Assembly: GCF_017872975.1 (NCBI RefSeq)
Contig: NZ_JAGGJP010000011.1
Coordinates: 1-64,000 of the forward strand
Source of the DNA: Rubellimicrobium aerolatum
GTDB lineage: Bacteria > Pseudomonadota > Alphaproteobacteria > Rhodobacterales > Rhodobacteraceae
Direction: 5' to 3'
DNA: 64,000 nt
Position numbers and translations under genes: made by a program. How positions within the stretch are numbered: the stretch's first letter is position 1; each line of letters starts with the position of its first letter. This document shows, in pieces, positions 1 to 8,449 of this stretch. The notes under the pieces are model-generated. The model had not been told where the DNA came from. It did no database searches and saw only the letters and a list, made by a program, of their open reading frames with translations.

Positions 1-61
1 GCATGACGCGGATCGCGATCTCGCCCCGGTTGGCAATCAGGATCTTCTGGAAATCGGGCAT
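1..61 (-). CDS. pyc: Biotin carboxylase N-terminus, probably pyruvate carboxylase (partial)
   Basis: Only the first 20 codons are inside the window, read leftwards from ATG at 59-61. They give MPDFQKILIANRGEIAIRVM, the classic first beta-strand and ILIANRGEIA motif of biotin carboxylases. The IAIRVM ending fits alphaproteobacterial pyruvate carboxylase, an ATP- and biotin-dependent anaplerotic enzyme making oxaloacetate. Propionyl-CoA or acetyl-CoA carboxylase alpha subunits share the motif and cannot be excluded from so short a piece. It marks the left edge of the core chromosome next to the catabolic island. Confidence 0.7.
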   Translation of the reverse strand, partial: MPDFQKILIANRGEIAIRVM

Positions 62-441
62 GAACAGGCTCCGCTGCGGACAAGGGCAGCTTACGAGGTT
101 CTCACGTCCCTGCAACCGCATCTGCATGAGAGATACAATAACAAATAAACGTTGAGGACCGGCCGTGCTCATGTTGGCGAGCAACAGATCGTCAAGAAGA
201 GGGCGCAAGCTGAGCTCCTCCCCAGAAGCACCCAGACACTTGGGACCAGTTGGAAAGTGCCCAACTGTTGCGCCAAAGCTTGTCTTCCCTCGCCAGCATA
301 CGGAGCCTATGCGAGGAGCAATGCTTGTTGCAAAAACACTTAATGTAAAAAAAATTGCAGTATAGGTAAATACGCAATCTGCTGTGTCAAGGGCTGTTGG
401 AGGCAGCTCTCGTCATGGCGGAGCCCCACGGGAGGACATAC
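62..441. other. Intergenic region between pyc and the first ABC operon
   Basis: No convincing gene lies here; the short ORFs have no recognisable product. The stretch is more AT-rich than its surroundings. It contains a small inverted repeat (CAGTTGG at 247-253, CCAACTG at 261-267), an AT-rich block at 328-375 with one copy of the island's TGCAA-type palindrome, and the ribosome-binding site GGAGG at 431-435 for the gene starting at 442. The promoters of pyc (leftward) and of the ABC operon (rightward) should both be in this interval. Confidence 0.6.
344..359. promoter_or_regulatory. Candidate RpiR-type operator (TGTAA-N6-TTGCA)
   Basis: The sequence TGTAA, six A/T bases, then TTGCA lies about 80 bases upstream of the first ABC operon. 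It differs by one base from the perfect palindrome in front of the RpiR gene at 4941-4964. A TTGCAA at 328-333 could be a -35-like element or an extra half-site. The assignment to the RpiR regulator is inferred from the shared motif and gene neighbourhood. Confidence 0.5.
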
Positions 442-1458
442 ATGAAATTTATGACCCTGGCCCTTCTGGCCACGATGACGCTTGCCGGCTCGATGGCTGT
501 CGCGCAGGACGCCCCCAAGGTGTTCATGCTGCTGCCGAACGAAACCACGATCCGCTTCGAGAGCCGTGACGCGCCCTTCTTCACGGTCGCCATGTCCGAA
601 CTCGCGCCTGAAGCCGAGGTGATCGTGCAGAATGCCCAGGGCGATCCGGCCCGCCAGCAGGCGCAGGTCGAGGACGCCATCGCTCAGGGCGCAGCCGTCA
701 TCGTGCTGACCTCGGCCGACGCCAACCTTGTGGCTGGCGGGCTCGCGGCGGCCGAGGCGCATGTGGTGTTCGACTCGCTGGCGGTCGGTCGTGCCTAGGG
801 CGAGCGGGCGGCGCAGCTTATCGAGGCCATGGAGCAGACTCCGGTCCAGGTGGCGCGCGTCAAGGGCAACCAGGGCGAGTACGGCACCACCCAATACGAG
901 GCTGGCCAGAACGAGTTCATTCAGCCGCTGATCGACTCGGGCAAGGTCGAGATCGTCTGCGAGCAACATACGCAGAATTGGGACCCGGTGGTGGCTCAAG
1001 CCTTCGCCGAGGACTGCCTGACCCGCACGGGCGGCGAGGTGGACGTGTTCCTCGGCATGAACGATGGCACCACCGGCGGCTCGGTGGCCGCGCTCATCAC
1101 GCAAGGCTACCAACCGGGCGAGATCCTCGTCACCGGCGGTCAGGACGCGACCGTCGAGGCGCTGCGCTACATCGCGCAGGGCTGGCAGGACAACTCGGTC
1201 CTCAAGGATCTCAACGTCCAGGCCCGCCATGCGGCCGAGGTCGTGGCCTCGATCCTCAAGGGCGAAGGCGTGCCCCAGGATCTCGTGAACGGCACGGTCA
1301 ACAACCAGTACATGGACGTGACGGCGGTCTTCCTGCCCGTGTCGAACATCACCCAGGACAACCTGGCCGATGTGGTGACGGTCGGCGTCTGGACCTGGGA
1401 CGAGATCTGCCAAGGCATCGAGGACACCGAAGTCTGCCAGACCAGCAACCCGAACTGA
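442..1458 (+). pseudogene. Sugar ABC transporter substrate-binding protein (XylF-like), in-frame stop
   Basis: Periplasmic binding protein of a CUT2-type sugar importer. ATG at 442 follows GGAGG at 431-435. A signal peptide of about 22 residues ends in AVAQD. The first 118 codons end at TAG 796-798. Homologous sequence then resumes in the same frame (GERAAQLIEAM) and runs to TGA 1456-1458 with typical binding-protein features (FLGMNDGTTGG, LVTGGQDA). Around the stop, roughly 20 residues that XylF-type proteins have after the YDSL-like motif appear to be missing, so a small in-frame deletion may have made the stop. Without readthrough the product is truncated in its first lobe. It heads an operon with the ATPase at 1524 and the permease at 2361. 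Confidence 0.8.
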
Positions 1459-1467
1459 TGGTCTTCC

Positions 1468-1492
1468 GAGGGCGGCGGATCGCGCCGCCCTC
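1468..1492 (+). terminator. Hairpin between binding-protein and ATPase genes
   Basis: Perfect 10-bp inverted repeat GAGGGCGGCG / CGCCGCCCTC with a five-base loop, ten bases after the stop of the binding-protein gene. There is no U-tract, so it is more likely a partial terminator or mRNA-stabilising stem. Such stems raise binding-protein expression over the downstream transporter genes in many ABC operons. Confidence 0.55.
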
Positions 1493-1523
1493 TCGCCCCT
1501 GCCCGACGAGGAGCGCCAGCCCC

Positions 1524-2336
1524 ATGCCTACCACCGCTGCCATGCCGCGGCCCGCCAATCCCGCGGCCGATCGGACCCAGCCGCTCATCTCGATGCGACG
1601 CATCACCAAGTCCTTCGGCTCCGTGCAGGCCTTCAGGGGCGCCTCGGTCGAGGCTCACGCCGGCGAGATCGTGGCGCTTGTCGGCGACAACGGCGCCGGC
1701 AAGAGCACCCTCGTCAAGGTCATGGCCGGCGTCTTCGGCTTCGACTCGGGCGACCACGACTTTGAGGGGCGGCCCGCAAACATCCGCACACCATCGGATG
1801 CCACGGCCATGGGGATCCAAACGGTCTACCAAGACCTCGCCCTCTGCAACAACCTCGACGCCGTCCAGAACCTCTTCCTCGGGCGCGAGCTGACAGGGAG
1901 CCGCTGGTGGGGCCGTCGCATCCGCCGCGCCGAGTGCGAGGTCCGCGCCCGCGAGGTGCTGACGCGGATGCGGCTCGGCAACCTATCCCTGACACGTCCC
2001 GTGGGCGCGATGTCCGGCGGCCAGCGCCAGAACATCGCCATTGCCCGCTCGATCCTCTGGACCCCCAAGGTGGTGATCCTCGACGAGCCGACCGCTGCCC
2101 TCAGCCACTCCGCCGCCGAGCAGGTCTCGCGCCTCGTGCGGACGCTGGCGGACCAGGGGCTCGGCGTCGTCATCGTCAGCCACGACATTCACCATTTCGT
2201 CGTCAACGCCACCGACCGGGTCGAGGTCATGCGCCTGGGCGCCAACGCCGCGAGCTTCCGCTCGCGCGACGTGACCGGCGAGCAGGTCGTCAATGCGAGG
2301 GTCGGCGGCAACGAAGCCGTCAACCTCGCCGGCTGA
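1524..2336 (+). CDS. Sugar ABC transporter ATP-binding protein, single ABC domain
   Basis: Cytoplasmic ATPase of the first importer (270 aa). Walker A is GDNGAGKST, followed by a Q-loop YQDLAL, signature MSGGQRQNIAIARS, Walker B VVILDEPTAAL and the H-loop VIVSHD. It has one ABC domain, as in FrcA-type ATPases, rather than the tandem domains of RbsA or XylG. The start ATG 1524 lies after GAGGAG at 1508-1513. It sits between the broken binding-protein gene and the frameshifted permease gene, so although intact it probably has no working partners from this operon. Confidence 0.88.
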   Translation: MPTTAAMPRPANPAADRTQPLISMRRITKSFGSVQAFRGASVEAHAGEIVALVGDNGAGKSTLVKVMAGVFGFDSGDHDFEGRPANIRTPSDATAMGIQTVYQDLALCNNLDAVQNLFLGRELTGSRWWGRRIRRAECEVRAREVLTRMRLGNLSLTRPVGAMSGGQRQNIAIARSILWTPKVVILDEPTAALSHSAAEQVSRLVRTLADQGLGVVIVSHDIHHFVVNATDRVEVMRLGANAASFRSRDVTGEQVVNARVGGNEAVNLAG

Positions 2337-2360
2337 ACCCTCCGCGACAGGACCCTGCAC

Positions 2361-3562
2361 ATGACATCGGTTCCCACCATGACGCCGCCTGTCAAGCGCC
2401 GCACCTTCGGCGAGCTTCTCTCCTCCGATCTCCGCGCGCTTCCGGTGCTCCTGGCGCTGGTGCTTCTTTGGGCCTTCTTCGCCATTCAGAGCGACGTCTT
2501 TCTCAGTCCGCGCAACCTGTCGAACCTCCTGATCCAGTCCACCGTCGTGGGGATCATGGCGCTGGGCCTGATGTTCGTCCTTCTCGTCAAGGAGATCGAC
2601 CTGTCGGTCGCCGCCATCAACGGCGTCACCTCGGTCTTCATGGCCAAGGCCATCGTGGAATGGGGCGCCTCACCTTGGATGGCAGTTCCCGCCGCCATCC
2701 TTCTGGGTGCCGGCATCGGCTCGCTCTCGGCGCGCTGGGTGAACTGGGTGGGCGTGCCGTCCTTCGTCGTCACATTGGGCTTGGGCCTTGCGCTCAACGG
2801 CCTTCAGCTCATCCTTCTGCCCGACACGGCACGTTACGGTCTCCAGGGCACCGGGATCGAGGCTGTGGCGCTGACCACCATCGGCGGAACCTGGGCGTGG
2901 ATCGCGCTCGCGGTAGGCATTGCGATCTTCGCGTCGCTGGTCCTGTCCAGCGTCGGCCGCCGCCGCCGTGCCGGGCTGGAGGTCAACGCCCGAAACGAGG
3001 TCGTGCTGCCTCTCGTGGGCGGGACCCTGTTCGGCATCGTCGTCGTGCCCTCCTGAACGCACACCAGGGCATCCCGCTGCCCGTGCTCATCTTCACGGCT
3101 CTCCTGGGCATCGGCGCCTACATTCTCAAGGAAACGCAGTTTGGCCTCTACCTCTATTCCGTCGGCAACAACGACGAAGCCGCGCGCCGCGCCGGCATCA
3201 AGGTCCGCTCGGTGCGGGTCGCCGCCTTTGCCATCGCCGGGGGCGTGGCCGCGCTGGCCGGCGTGATCGCCTCGGCACGGACCCTGGGCGTCGGCGTCTT
3301 CTCGGGTGGCGGAATCGGCGGCGGCACGCTGCTCCTCGAGTCCATCGCGGCGGCCGTCATCGGCGGCGTGAGCCTCTTCGGCGGTCGAGGCGGTGCCCAT
3401 GCCGCGCTCCTGGGCTGCCTCGTCATCGGCACGGTGTCGAACGGACTCAACCTGATGGGCGTCGAGAACGAGGTGCGGCTGATCGTGACCGGCCTCCTCC
3501 TCGTCCTCGCCGTGTCCATCGACAAGATCATCGAGAAAGCGACGGGGCAGCAGAGCTTCTGA
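2361..3562 (+). pseudogene. Sugar ABC transporter permease (XylH-like), frameshifted
   Basis: Membrane permease of the first importer. The first part reads from ATG 2361 to TGA 3054-3056 (231 aa) with several hydrophobic segments and the CUT2 motif VKEIDLSVAAI. The C-terminal half continues in another frame from about 3048 to TGA at 3560-3562, containing LYSVGNNDEAARRAGI and AAAVIGGVSLFGG. Restoring one G near 3047 (GTCGTG-CCCTCC to GTCGTGGCCCTCC) would rejoin both parts as VVVALLNAHQG, giving a normal length of about 400 aa. This is therefore a single-base deletion. A sequencing error is possible but less likely given the other lesions in the island. Confidence 0.85.
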
Positions 3563-3749
3563 CCCACCTGTTAGATTCCAAACCAGGGCTCCCGCAGTCT
3601 GAATGTTCTACGCAGTTCGACATGCCCTCCCGTGTAGGCGGAGCCGCCTGGGGCTCGACAGACCCGGTCAGTCGCTGATCGAGGGTGGACCCTGATCAGT
3701 ATCTAGACGGCCATCCCCGATCCAAGTCATTTTCATCAGGAGAACTTCC

Positions 3750-4826
3750 TTGAACAAAGTCAGGTATGCCGTCGTCGGAGCCGGCTGGATCTCGCAGGAG
3801 GCCTTCATGCCCGGAGTGGGCCAGACCGGAAACTCCGAGATCGCGGCCATCGTGAGCGGCAACGCCGACACCTCCCGCCGGTTGGCTGAGTTCCACCGCG
3901 TCCCCGAGGTGGTGGGCTACGAGGACTACGACACGCTCCTTGCGTCGGGGCGCGTGGACGCCGTCTACATCGCGCTGCCGAACTCCATGCACGCCGACTA
4001 CGCCATCCGGGCGCTCCGGCGCGGCATCCACGCCCTGGTCGAAAAGCCTCTCGCTCTCACGGTCGCCGAATGCGAGGCGATGATCGTGGCGGCCCGCGAG
4101 GGCGGTGCCTTCCTCATGACGGCTTACCGACTGCACAGCGAGCCCGGGACCATGGAGGTGCTTGAGCGTGTTCGCCGCGGCGAAATCGGCACGCCACGCC
4201 TGTTCCACGCCGACTTCTCCTTCCAGTCCGGTCCCGACAACCACCGCCTCCGAGCCGAGCACTGGGGCGGGCCCCTTCAGGACATCGGTGTCTACTGTCT
4301 CAATGCCGCGCGCCAGATCTTCGGGGCCGAACCTCTGAAATGCGTCGCCATGGAGGGCGCGGCAGCGGGGGACGCGCGGTTCCAGGACGTCCATGAAGGG
4401 CTCACCGCTATCCTGCGCTTTCCGAACGGCGCCTTGGCCAGCTTCTCCTGCAGCTTCGGTGCGGCGGAACAGGATCGTTACCGGATTACCGGGTCCGATG
4501 GGATCATCGACGTCGAGCGGGGGTTCCGATTCGAAACCGTGCCGAAGGTGCGAATGATCCATGCGGGGGGCAACGAGGAGTGGCAGCCCGAGCCGGTTGA
4601 TCATTTCGGTGCGCAAACAGCGTACTTTTCGGACTGCATCCGCCAGGGGACTCCGCCCGAAGCCGACGGCGCCGAGGGGCTGGCCGATGTGCGGGCCCTT
4701 CGGGCCATTGAGGAGGCCGCAAGGACCGGGCGTGCGGTCACGATCGGCGGGCCGGAACGCGACCGCCGGCCGGGGCCGGACACGGTGCGTCGGATTTCCC
4801 GGACGGATCGCCGGCTTGTGCTCTGA
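3750..4826 (+). CDS. Gfo/Idh/MocA-family oxidoreductase
   Basis: NAD(P)-dependent sugar or polyol dehydrogenase (358 aa). An N-terminal Rossmann fold begins RYAVVGAGWISQ, and the conserved EKP motif (LVEKPLAL) carries the active-site lysine near residue 97. The C-terminal half has GGPLQDIGVYCLNAAR, which resembles glucose-fructose oxidoreductase-like and xylose dehydrogenase-like members more than inositol 2-dehydrogenases. The start is TTG 3750 after CAGGAGA at 3737-3743. It follows the first ABC operon and precedes the regulator gene. The substrate is not determined; an aldose or ketose imported by the neighbouring transporter is an inference. Confidence 0.85.
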   Translation: MNKVRYAVVGAGWISQEAFMPGVGQTGNSEIAAIVSGNADTSRRLAEFHRVPEVVGYEDYDTLLASGRVDAVYIALPNSMHADYAIRALRRGIHALVEKPLALTVAECEAMIVAAREGGAFLMTAYRLHSEPGTMEVLERVRRGEIGTPRLFHADFSFQSGPDNHRLRAEHWGGPLQDIGVYCLNAARQIFGAEPLKCVAMEGAAAGDARFQDVHEGLTAILRFPNGALASFSCSFGAAEQDRYRITGSDGIIDVERGFRFETVPKVRMIHAGGNEEWQPEPVDHFGAQTAYFSDCIRQGTPPEADGAEGLADVRALRAIEEAARTGRAVTIGGPERDRRPGPDTVRRISRTDRRLVL

Positions 4827-4940
4827 GCCGAGCTTCCGTCTGACTTCATCTTCGCCCGAGGGGATGAGTAGGTCTCCTTAGGAGGGATGGCATCCGCGCT
4901 CCGATTGGATCCTCCAGATCATCATGGACATTCCCTATCG

Positions 4941-4964
4941 ATCCTGCAAAAAATATTGCAGGAT
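4941..4964. promoter_or_regulatory. Perfect palindromic operator upstream of the RpiR gene
   Basis: ATCCTGCAA and TTGCAGGAT form a perfect 9-bp inverted repeat around AAAATA. It lies 30 bases upstream of the GTG start of the RpiR-family regulator. This is the best copy of the TGCAA-N6-TTGCA motif in the window and fits autoregulation. A TGGACA at 4925-4930 could be the -35 element. Confidence 0.7.
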
Positions 4965-4993
4965 GACGCTCGTAACTTGGAGGTATTCTGTCT

Positions 4994-5872
4994 GTGGTCG
5001 ACGACAGCTTCACCGCACCCCGGTCCTACGAAGAGCTGATCCGTCTGATCCACGACCGCCATGCCGGGATGAGCAGGGCGTTCCAGAAGGTCGGCCTTTA
5101 CCTGACGCAGAACCCCAACGACGTGGGCGTGCTGTCGGTGGGTGCCATCGCGGAGCGCTGCGGCATCCATGCCTCGAACCTTGTGCGCTTCGCGCAAGCC
5201 CTGGGCTTCTCGGGCTTCAAGGAGCTCCAGCAGCTTTTTCGCATCCGGCTCACCACCGCAGCTCCGGGCTTCGACGCGCGGGTGCGCGCGCTCGAAGCCG
5301 AGTTGGGCGGTCGCGAGGATCGGAGCGAGCTCGGGTTCCTGCGTGACCTCGTGGTGCGAGACATCTCGTCGCTTCAGGATCTCATCGCCGACATCTCGGC
5401 CGAGCAGATCGCCCACGCCGTCACGCTGATGGAGAAGGCCGACACCATCTACCTGATGGGGCAGCTCCGCTCGGTGCCCGTGGTGGAACTCCTGCGCTAC
5501 GTGCTGACCATGTTGGGCAAGCGCACGGTGCTGCTCGACCCCGGAGGAGGCCTTGCCACGCACATGGCGCGGGCGGCGCGGCCCACGGACCTGCTCCTTG
5601 TGGTGTCCTTCCGCTTCTACGCCACCGAGGTCGTGAACGTGGCCGAGGAGACCTTGTCCCGCGGCGTGCCGCTGGTGGCCATTTCGGACAGCACGTTGTC
5701 GCCGATCGCGAAAGGTGCAGCCGTGCTCTTTGCCGTGCCTGAGCACGAGTACACCTTCTCGCGATCCTTGGCCGCGCCGATGTGCCTGGCTCAGGCGTTG
5801 GCGGTGGCCTTGGCTGCGCGGCTTCAGAACGACTCGGAGCAGCCGCGCATCCCGATCGTGACGACGGCCTAG
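4994..5872 (+). CDS. RpiR/MurR-family transcriptional regulator
   Basis: DNA-binding regulator of 292 aa. An N-terminal helix-turn-helix (about residues 15-95) includes SVGAIAERCGIHASNLVRFA and the RpiR-typical GFSGFKELQ. A C-terminal SIS sugar-phosphate-binding domain (about residues 125-265) contains IYLMGQLRSVPV and LLVVSFRFYATEVV. The start is GTG 4994 with GGAGG at 4979-4983. RpiR-family proteins of inositol clusters respond to pathway intermediates. The perfect palindrome just upstream and four similar sites at other island promoters make it the likely regulator of the whole island. The effector and sign of control are not shown by the sequence. Confidence 0.9.
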   Translation: MVDDSFTAPRSYEELIRLIHDRHAGMSRAFQKVGLYLTQNPNDVGVLSVGAIAERCGIHASNLVRFAQALGFSGFKELQQLFRIRLTTAAPGFDARVRALEAELGGREDRSELGFLRDLVVRDISSLQDLIADISAEQIAHAVTLMEKADTIYLMGQLRSVPVVELLRYVLTMLGKRTVLLDPGGGLATHMARAARPTDLLLVVSFRFYATEVVNVAEETLSRGVPLVAISDSTLSPIAKGAAVLFAVPEHEYTFSRSLAAPMCLAQALAVALAARLQNDSEQPRIPIVTTA

Positions 5873-6043
5873 TCGCCGGTTCGGGCGGACGGCCCTGGCA
5901 GGGTCATGGTCAGTTCATCATTTCAACGGCTTGCAGGTCGCGGCGCATCTTCCGCGCCATCTGCGGCTTACCTTCAGACGCCCTGCAGGTGGCGCAGCCC
6001 GCCCTGCAACAATGAATTGCACGATCACCCCTGAAATGCCTCA

Positions 6044-6077
6044 TTGACAATATTCGTTGATTGCAACAAATCTTGCG
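6044..6077 (+). promoter_or_regulatory. Promoter with RpiR-type operator upstream of the iolG copy
   Basis: TTGACA at 6044-6049 is a consensus -35 element. The operator TGCAA-CAAATC-TTGCG starts 18 bases after the T of TTGACA (6062-6077) and covers the expected -10 region. A looser TGCAA-N7-TTGCA pair occurs upstream at 6005-6021. Operator over -10 suggests repression. The same layout, including the preceding TCATTGACA, recurs at 19811. Confidence 0.65.
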
Positions 6078-6111
6078 GCAACCAACAGAATAGTACGCCT
6101 TGGAGGGGACT

Positions 6112-7111
6112 ATGTTACGGATAGCCGTGCTGGGCTGCGGTCGCATCGGTCAGATGCATGCCGCCAATGTTGCGCGCCACCCTGGCCGGGGTCTTCGACC
6201 TGCATCAGCCGTCCGCCGACCGCGTGGCCGCCGCGCAAGGGGCCCAGGCCTTCGCCAGCGCCGAGGAGGTGTTCGCCTCGCCGGACGTCGATGCGGTCCT
6301 GATCGCCACGGCCACCCCGACCCATGCCGACTACATCGAGATGGCCGTCGCCGCCGGCAAGGCCGTGCTCTGCGAGAAGCCCATCGACCTGGGCCTTGAG
6401 CGGGTCGAGGCCTGCGCCGCCAAGGTCGCGGGGACGCGCCTGCCGATCCAGATCGGCTTTAACCGCCGCTACGACCCCGGCCATGCCGCCGCACGCGCCG
6501 CGATGCTGGCCGGCGAGATCGGCGACCTGCATCAGGTCATCATCACCTCGCGCGATCCCGGCCTGCCGCCCCGCGCCTATCTGGAAGCGGCGGGAGGTCT
6601 CTTCCGCGACATGACGATCCACGACTTCGACCTCGCGCGCTTCATGCTGGGCGAGGAGCCGGTCGAGGTCTTCGCCTTGGCCAACGCGCTGATCGACCCG
6701 GAGCTGGGAGTCGCCCTGAACGAGGTGGACAGCGCGATGTTCATCCTGCGCACGGCGTCGGGCAAGCAGTGCCACATCAACAACTCGCGCACGGCGGTCT
6801 ATGGCTACGACCAGCGGGTCGAGCTGATGGGCACCAAGGGGATGGTGATCTCCGACAACCGCAAGCCGCACGAGATGCGCCGCTTCACCGCCACCTCGAC
6901 CGAGGGCGCGGAGCCCGATCAGTTCTTCTTCCTCGAACGCTACCACGAGGCCTTCATGGCCGAGATCGATGGCTTCGTGGACTGCGTCGAGAAGGGCGCT
7001 CAGCCACTGGCCAGCTTCGAGGACGGGCGGCGGGCGCTGATCCTGGCCGAGGCCGCTTACCGTTCCCTGAGGGAGGGGCGCCTCGTGAAGGTGGCGGAGA
7101 TCGCCAACTAG
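6112..7111 (+). pseudogene. iolG: myo-Inositol 2-dehydrogenase-like gene (IolG type), frameshifted
   Basis: The gene starts at ATG 6112 after GGAGGGG (6102-6108) with LRIAVLGCGRIGQMHAANVA, a Rossmann motif typical of IolG. At about 6180-6184 the frame breaks: a small deletion (probably eight bases) between RHP and LAGVFD moves the rest into another frame, which is then open to TAG 7109-7111. That part has the EKP lysine motif, GFNRRYDP, and DMTIHDFD with the catalytic Asp and His of inositol dehydrogenases (NAD-dependent oxidation of myo-inositol to 2-keto-myo-inositol). The full length would be about 330 aa. A downstream start could only make a protein without the nucleotide-binding strand, so the gene is probably dead. 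Confidence 0.85.
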
Positions 7112-7380
7112 ACCGCATCGGCCGCGGCCCAGCCGGGAGGGGGCGGGCCCGCGGAACTGAGGAAGGAGCAACGCAAGACGCATGATCCGTAGCTCGCGGC
7201 CCGTATCGGCCGCGCGCCTGGACAAGTCTTGTCTCCCCGCTACCCCGACCGACGATCCGAGCCCGCAAGGCGCATTCGGATGCAACCCACGACCTGCGCG
7301 GTTGGATCGGCCAGCCCGCAGACCCGAAGCGGACCCGACCAAAGTGGCCGCCACAATCAACGAATCAACTGGAGGAAGAC

Positions 7381-8436
7381 ATGGAAGTTGGAACAACCCT
7401 GAGATTCGGCCGCCGCGCCGTCGTGGCGGCGATCGGCGCCGCCCTGCTGGCGTCCACGGCCACCGTGGCGCTGGCGCAGAACGCCGACGTGCAGATCGGC
7501 TTCACGCCGAAGTTCCTGAAGGACGACTTCCAGACCCTGATGCTGGAACTCTCGCTTCAGGCCTTCGCCGACAAGGGCTTTACCGTCGTGGGCTCGCCCG
7601 ACCCGAACGGCGACATCTCGGCGCAGGTCGATACGCTCCAGAACCTCCTGGCCAACGGCGCCAACGTGATCGTCTTCGCGCCCCTCGACGCGGCGGGCAT
7701 CGTCCCGGCCGTGGAGCGCGCCAACGAGGCTGGCGCGCTGGTCTTCTCGATCAACGACTCGCCGGCGGGCGGTCAGGTGACGGCGACCGTGCGGGCCGAC
7801 AACCTCGATGCCGGCGTGCAGGGCGCGACCGAGATGGTGGCCCGTCTCCAGAACGACGCCTGCTGGGCCGACAATTCCTGCGTCGTGCTCGAACTCCAGG
7901 GCTCGCTGACCACGCCGAACGGGCTCGACCGCTCCGAGGGCTTCTCCACGACCCTGGCCGAGCTGGCCCCCGAGGTGGAGCTGATCCAGCGCCCGACGGA
8001 ATGGACGGCCGACATGGCCGCCGATGCGGCGCAGAACGTGCTGACGCAATACCCCGAGCTCGACGGCATCTTCATGGCCTCCGAGCTGATGGCGACGGCG
8101 ATCAACGCGCAACTGAAGTCCGCAGGCCGGGACACCCCGGTCGGCGACGCGGCCTCGGTGATCCGCGTGGCGATCGACGGCACGCCGCAGGGCCTGCAGC
8201 TGATCCGCGAGAACGCGCTCGATGCCACCGTGTCGCAGCCGCTGAGCGCCTATGCGACCAAGACGGCCGAACTGATCGAACTGGTGTCGAACGGCGGCAC
8301 CATCGAGATCGGCCCGCGCGACGACGGCCAGGTGATCGAGACCCCCGTCGGCCCGCAATACCAGCTCAAGGCGACGCTGGTCACGATGGACAACGTCGAC
8401 TCGCCCGATCTTTGGGCCAACCAGCTCAACAACTGA
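7381..8436 (+). CDS. Sugar ABC transporter substrate-binding protein (RbsB-like)
   Basis: Intact periplasmic binding protein of 351 aa. ATG 7381 follows GGAGGAAG. The signal peptide has a twin-arginine-like GRRAV followed by a hydrophobic stretch and probable cleavage at ALAQ (about residue 33). The peripla_BP_4 fold is indicated by IGFTPKFLKDDFQ, NGANVIVFAPLDAAG and the hinge region VIRVAIDGTPQGLQLI. It is followed by a tandem ATPase and a permease, making a second CUT2 importer. A perfect odd palindrome GACAAG-T-CTTGTC lies upstream at 7221-7233 and is an unassigned operator candidate. The ligand (inositol, another polyol or sugar) cannot be read from the sequence. Confidence 0.88.
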   Translation: MEVGTTLRFGRRAVVAAIGAALLASTATVALAQNADVQIGFTPKFLKDDFQTLMLELSLQAFADKGFTVVGSPDPNGDISAQVDTLQNLLANGANVIVFAPLDAAGIVPAVERANEAGALVFSINDSPAGGQVTATVRADNLDAGVQGATEMVARLQNDACWADNSCVVLELQGSLTTPNGLDRSEGFSTTLAELAPEVELIQRPTEWTADMAADAAQNVLTQYPELDGIFMASELMATAINAQLKSAGRDTPVGDAASVIRVAIDGTPQGLQLIRENALDATVSQPLSAYATKTAELIELVSNGGTIEIGPRDDGQVIETPVGPQYQLKATLVTMDNVDSPDLWANQLNN

Positions 8437-8449
8437 GGCCCGTCCGTCA

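Noticed and set aside
247-267. Small inverted repeat CAGTTGG/CCAACTG as an operator
   Set aside because: Only seven bases per arm, not repeated at other island promoters, and far from a clear promoter.
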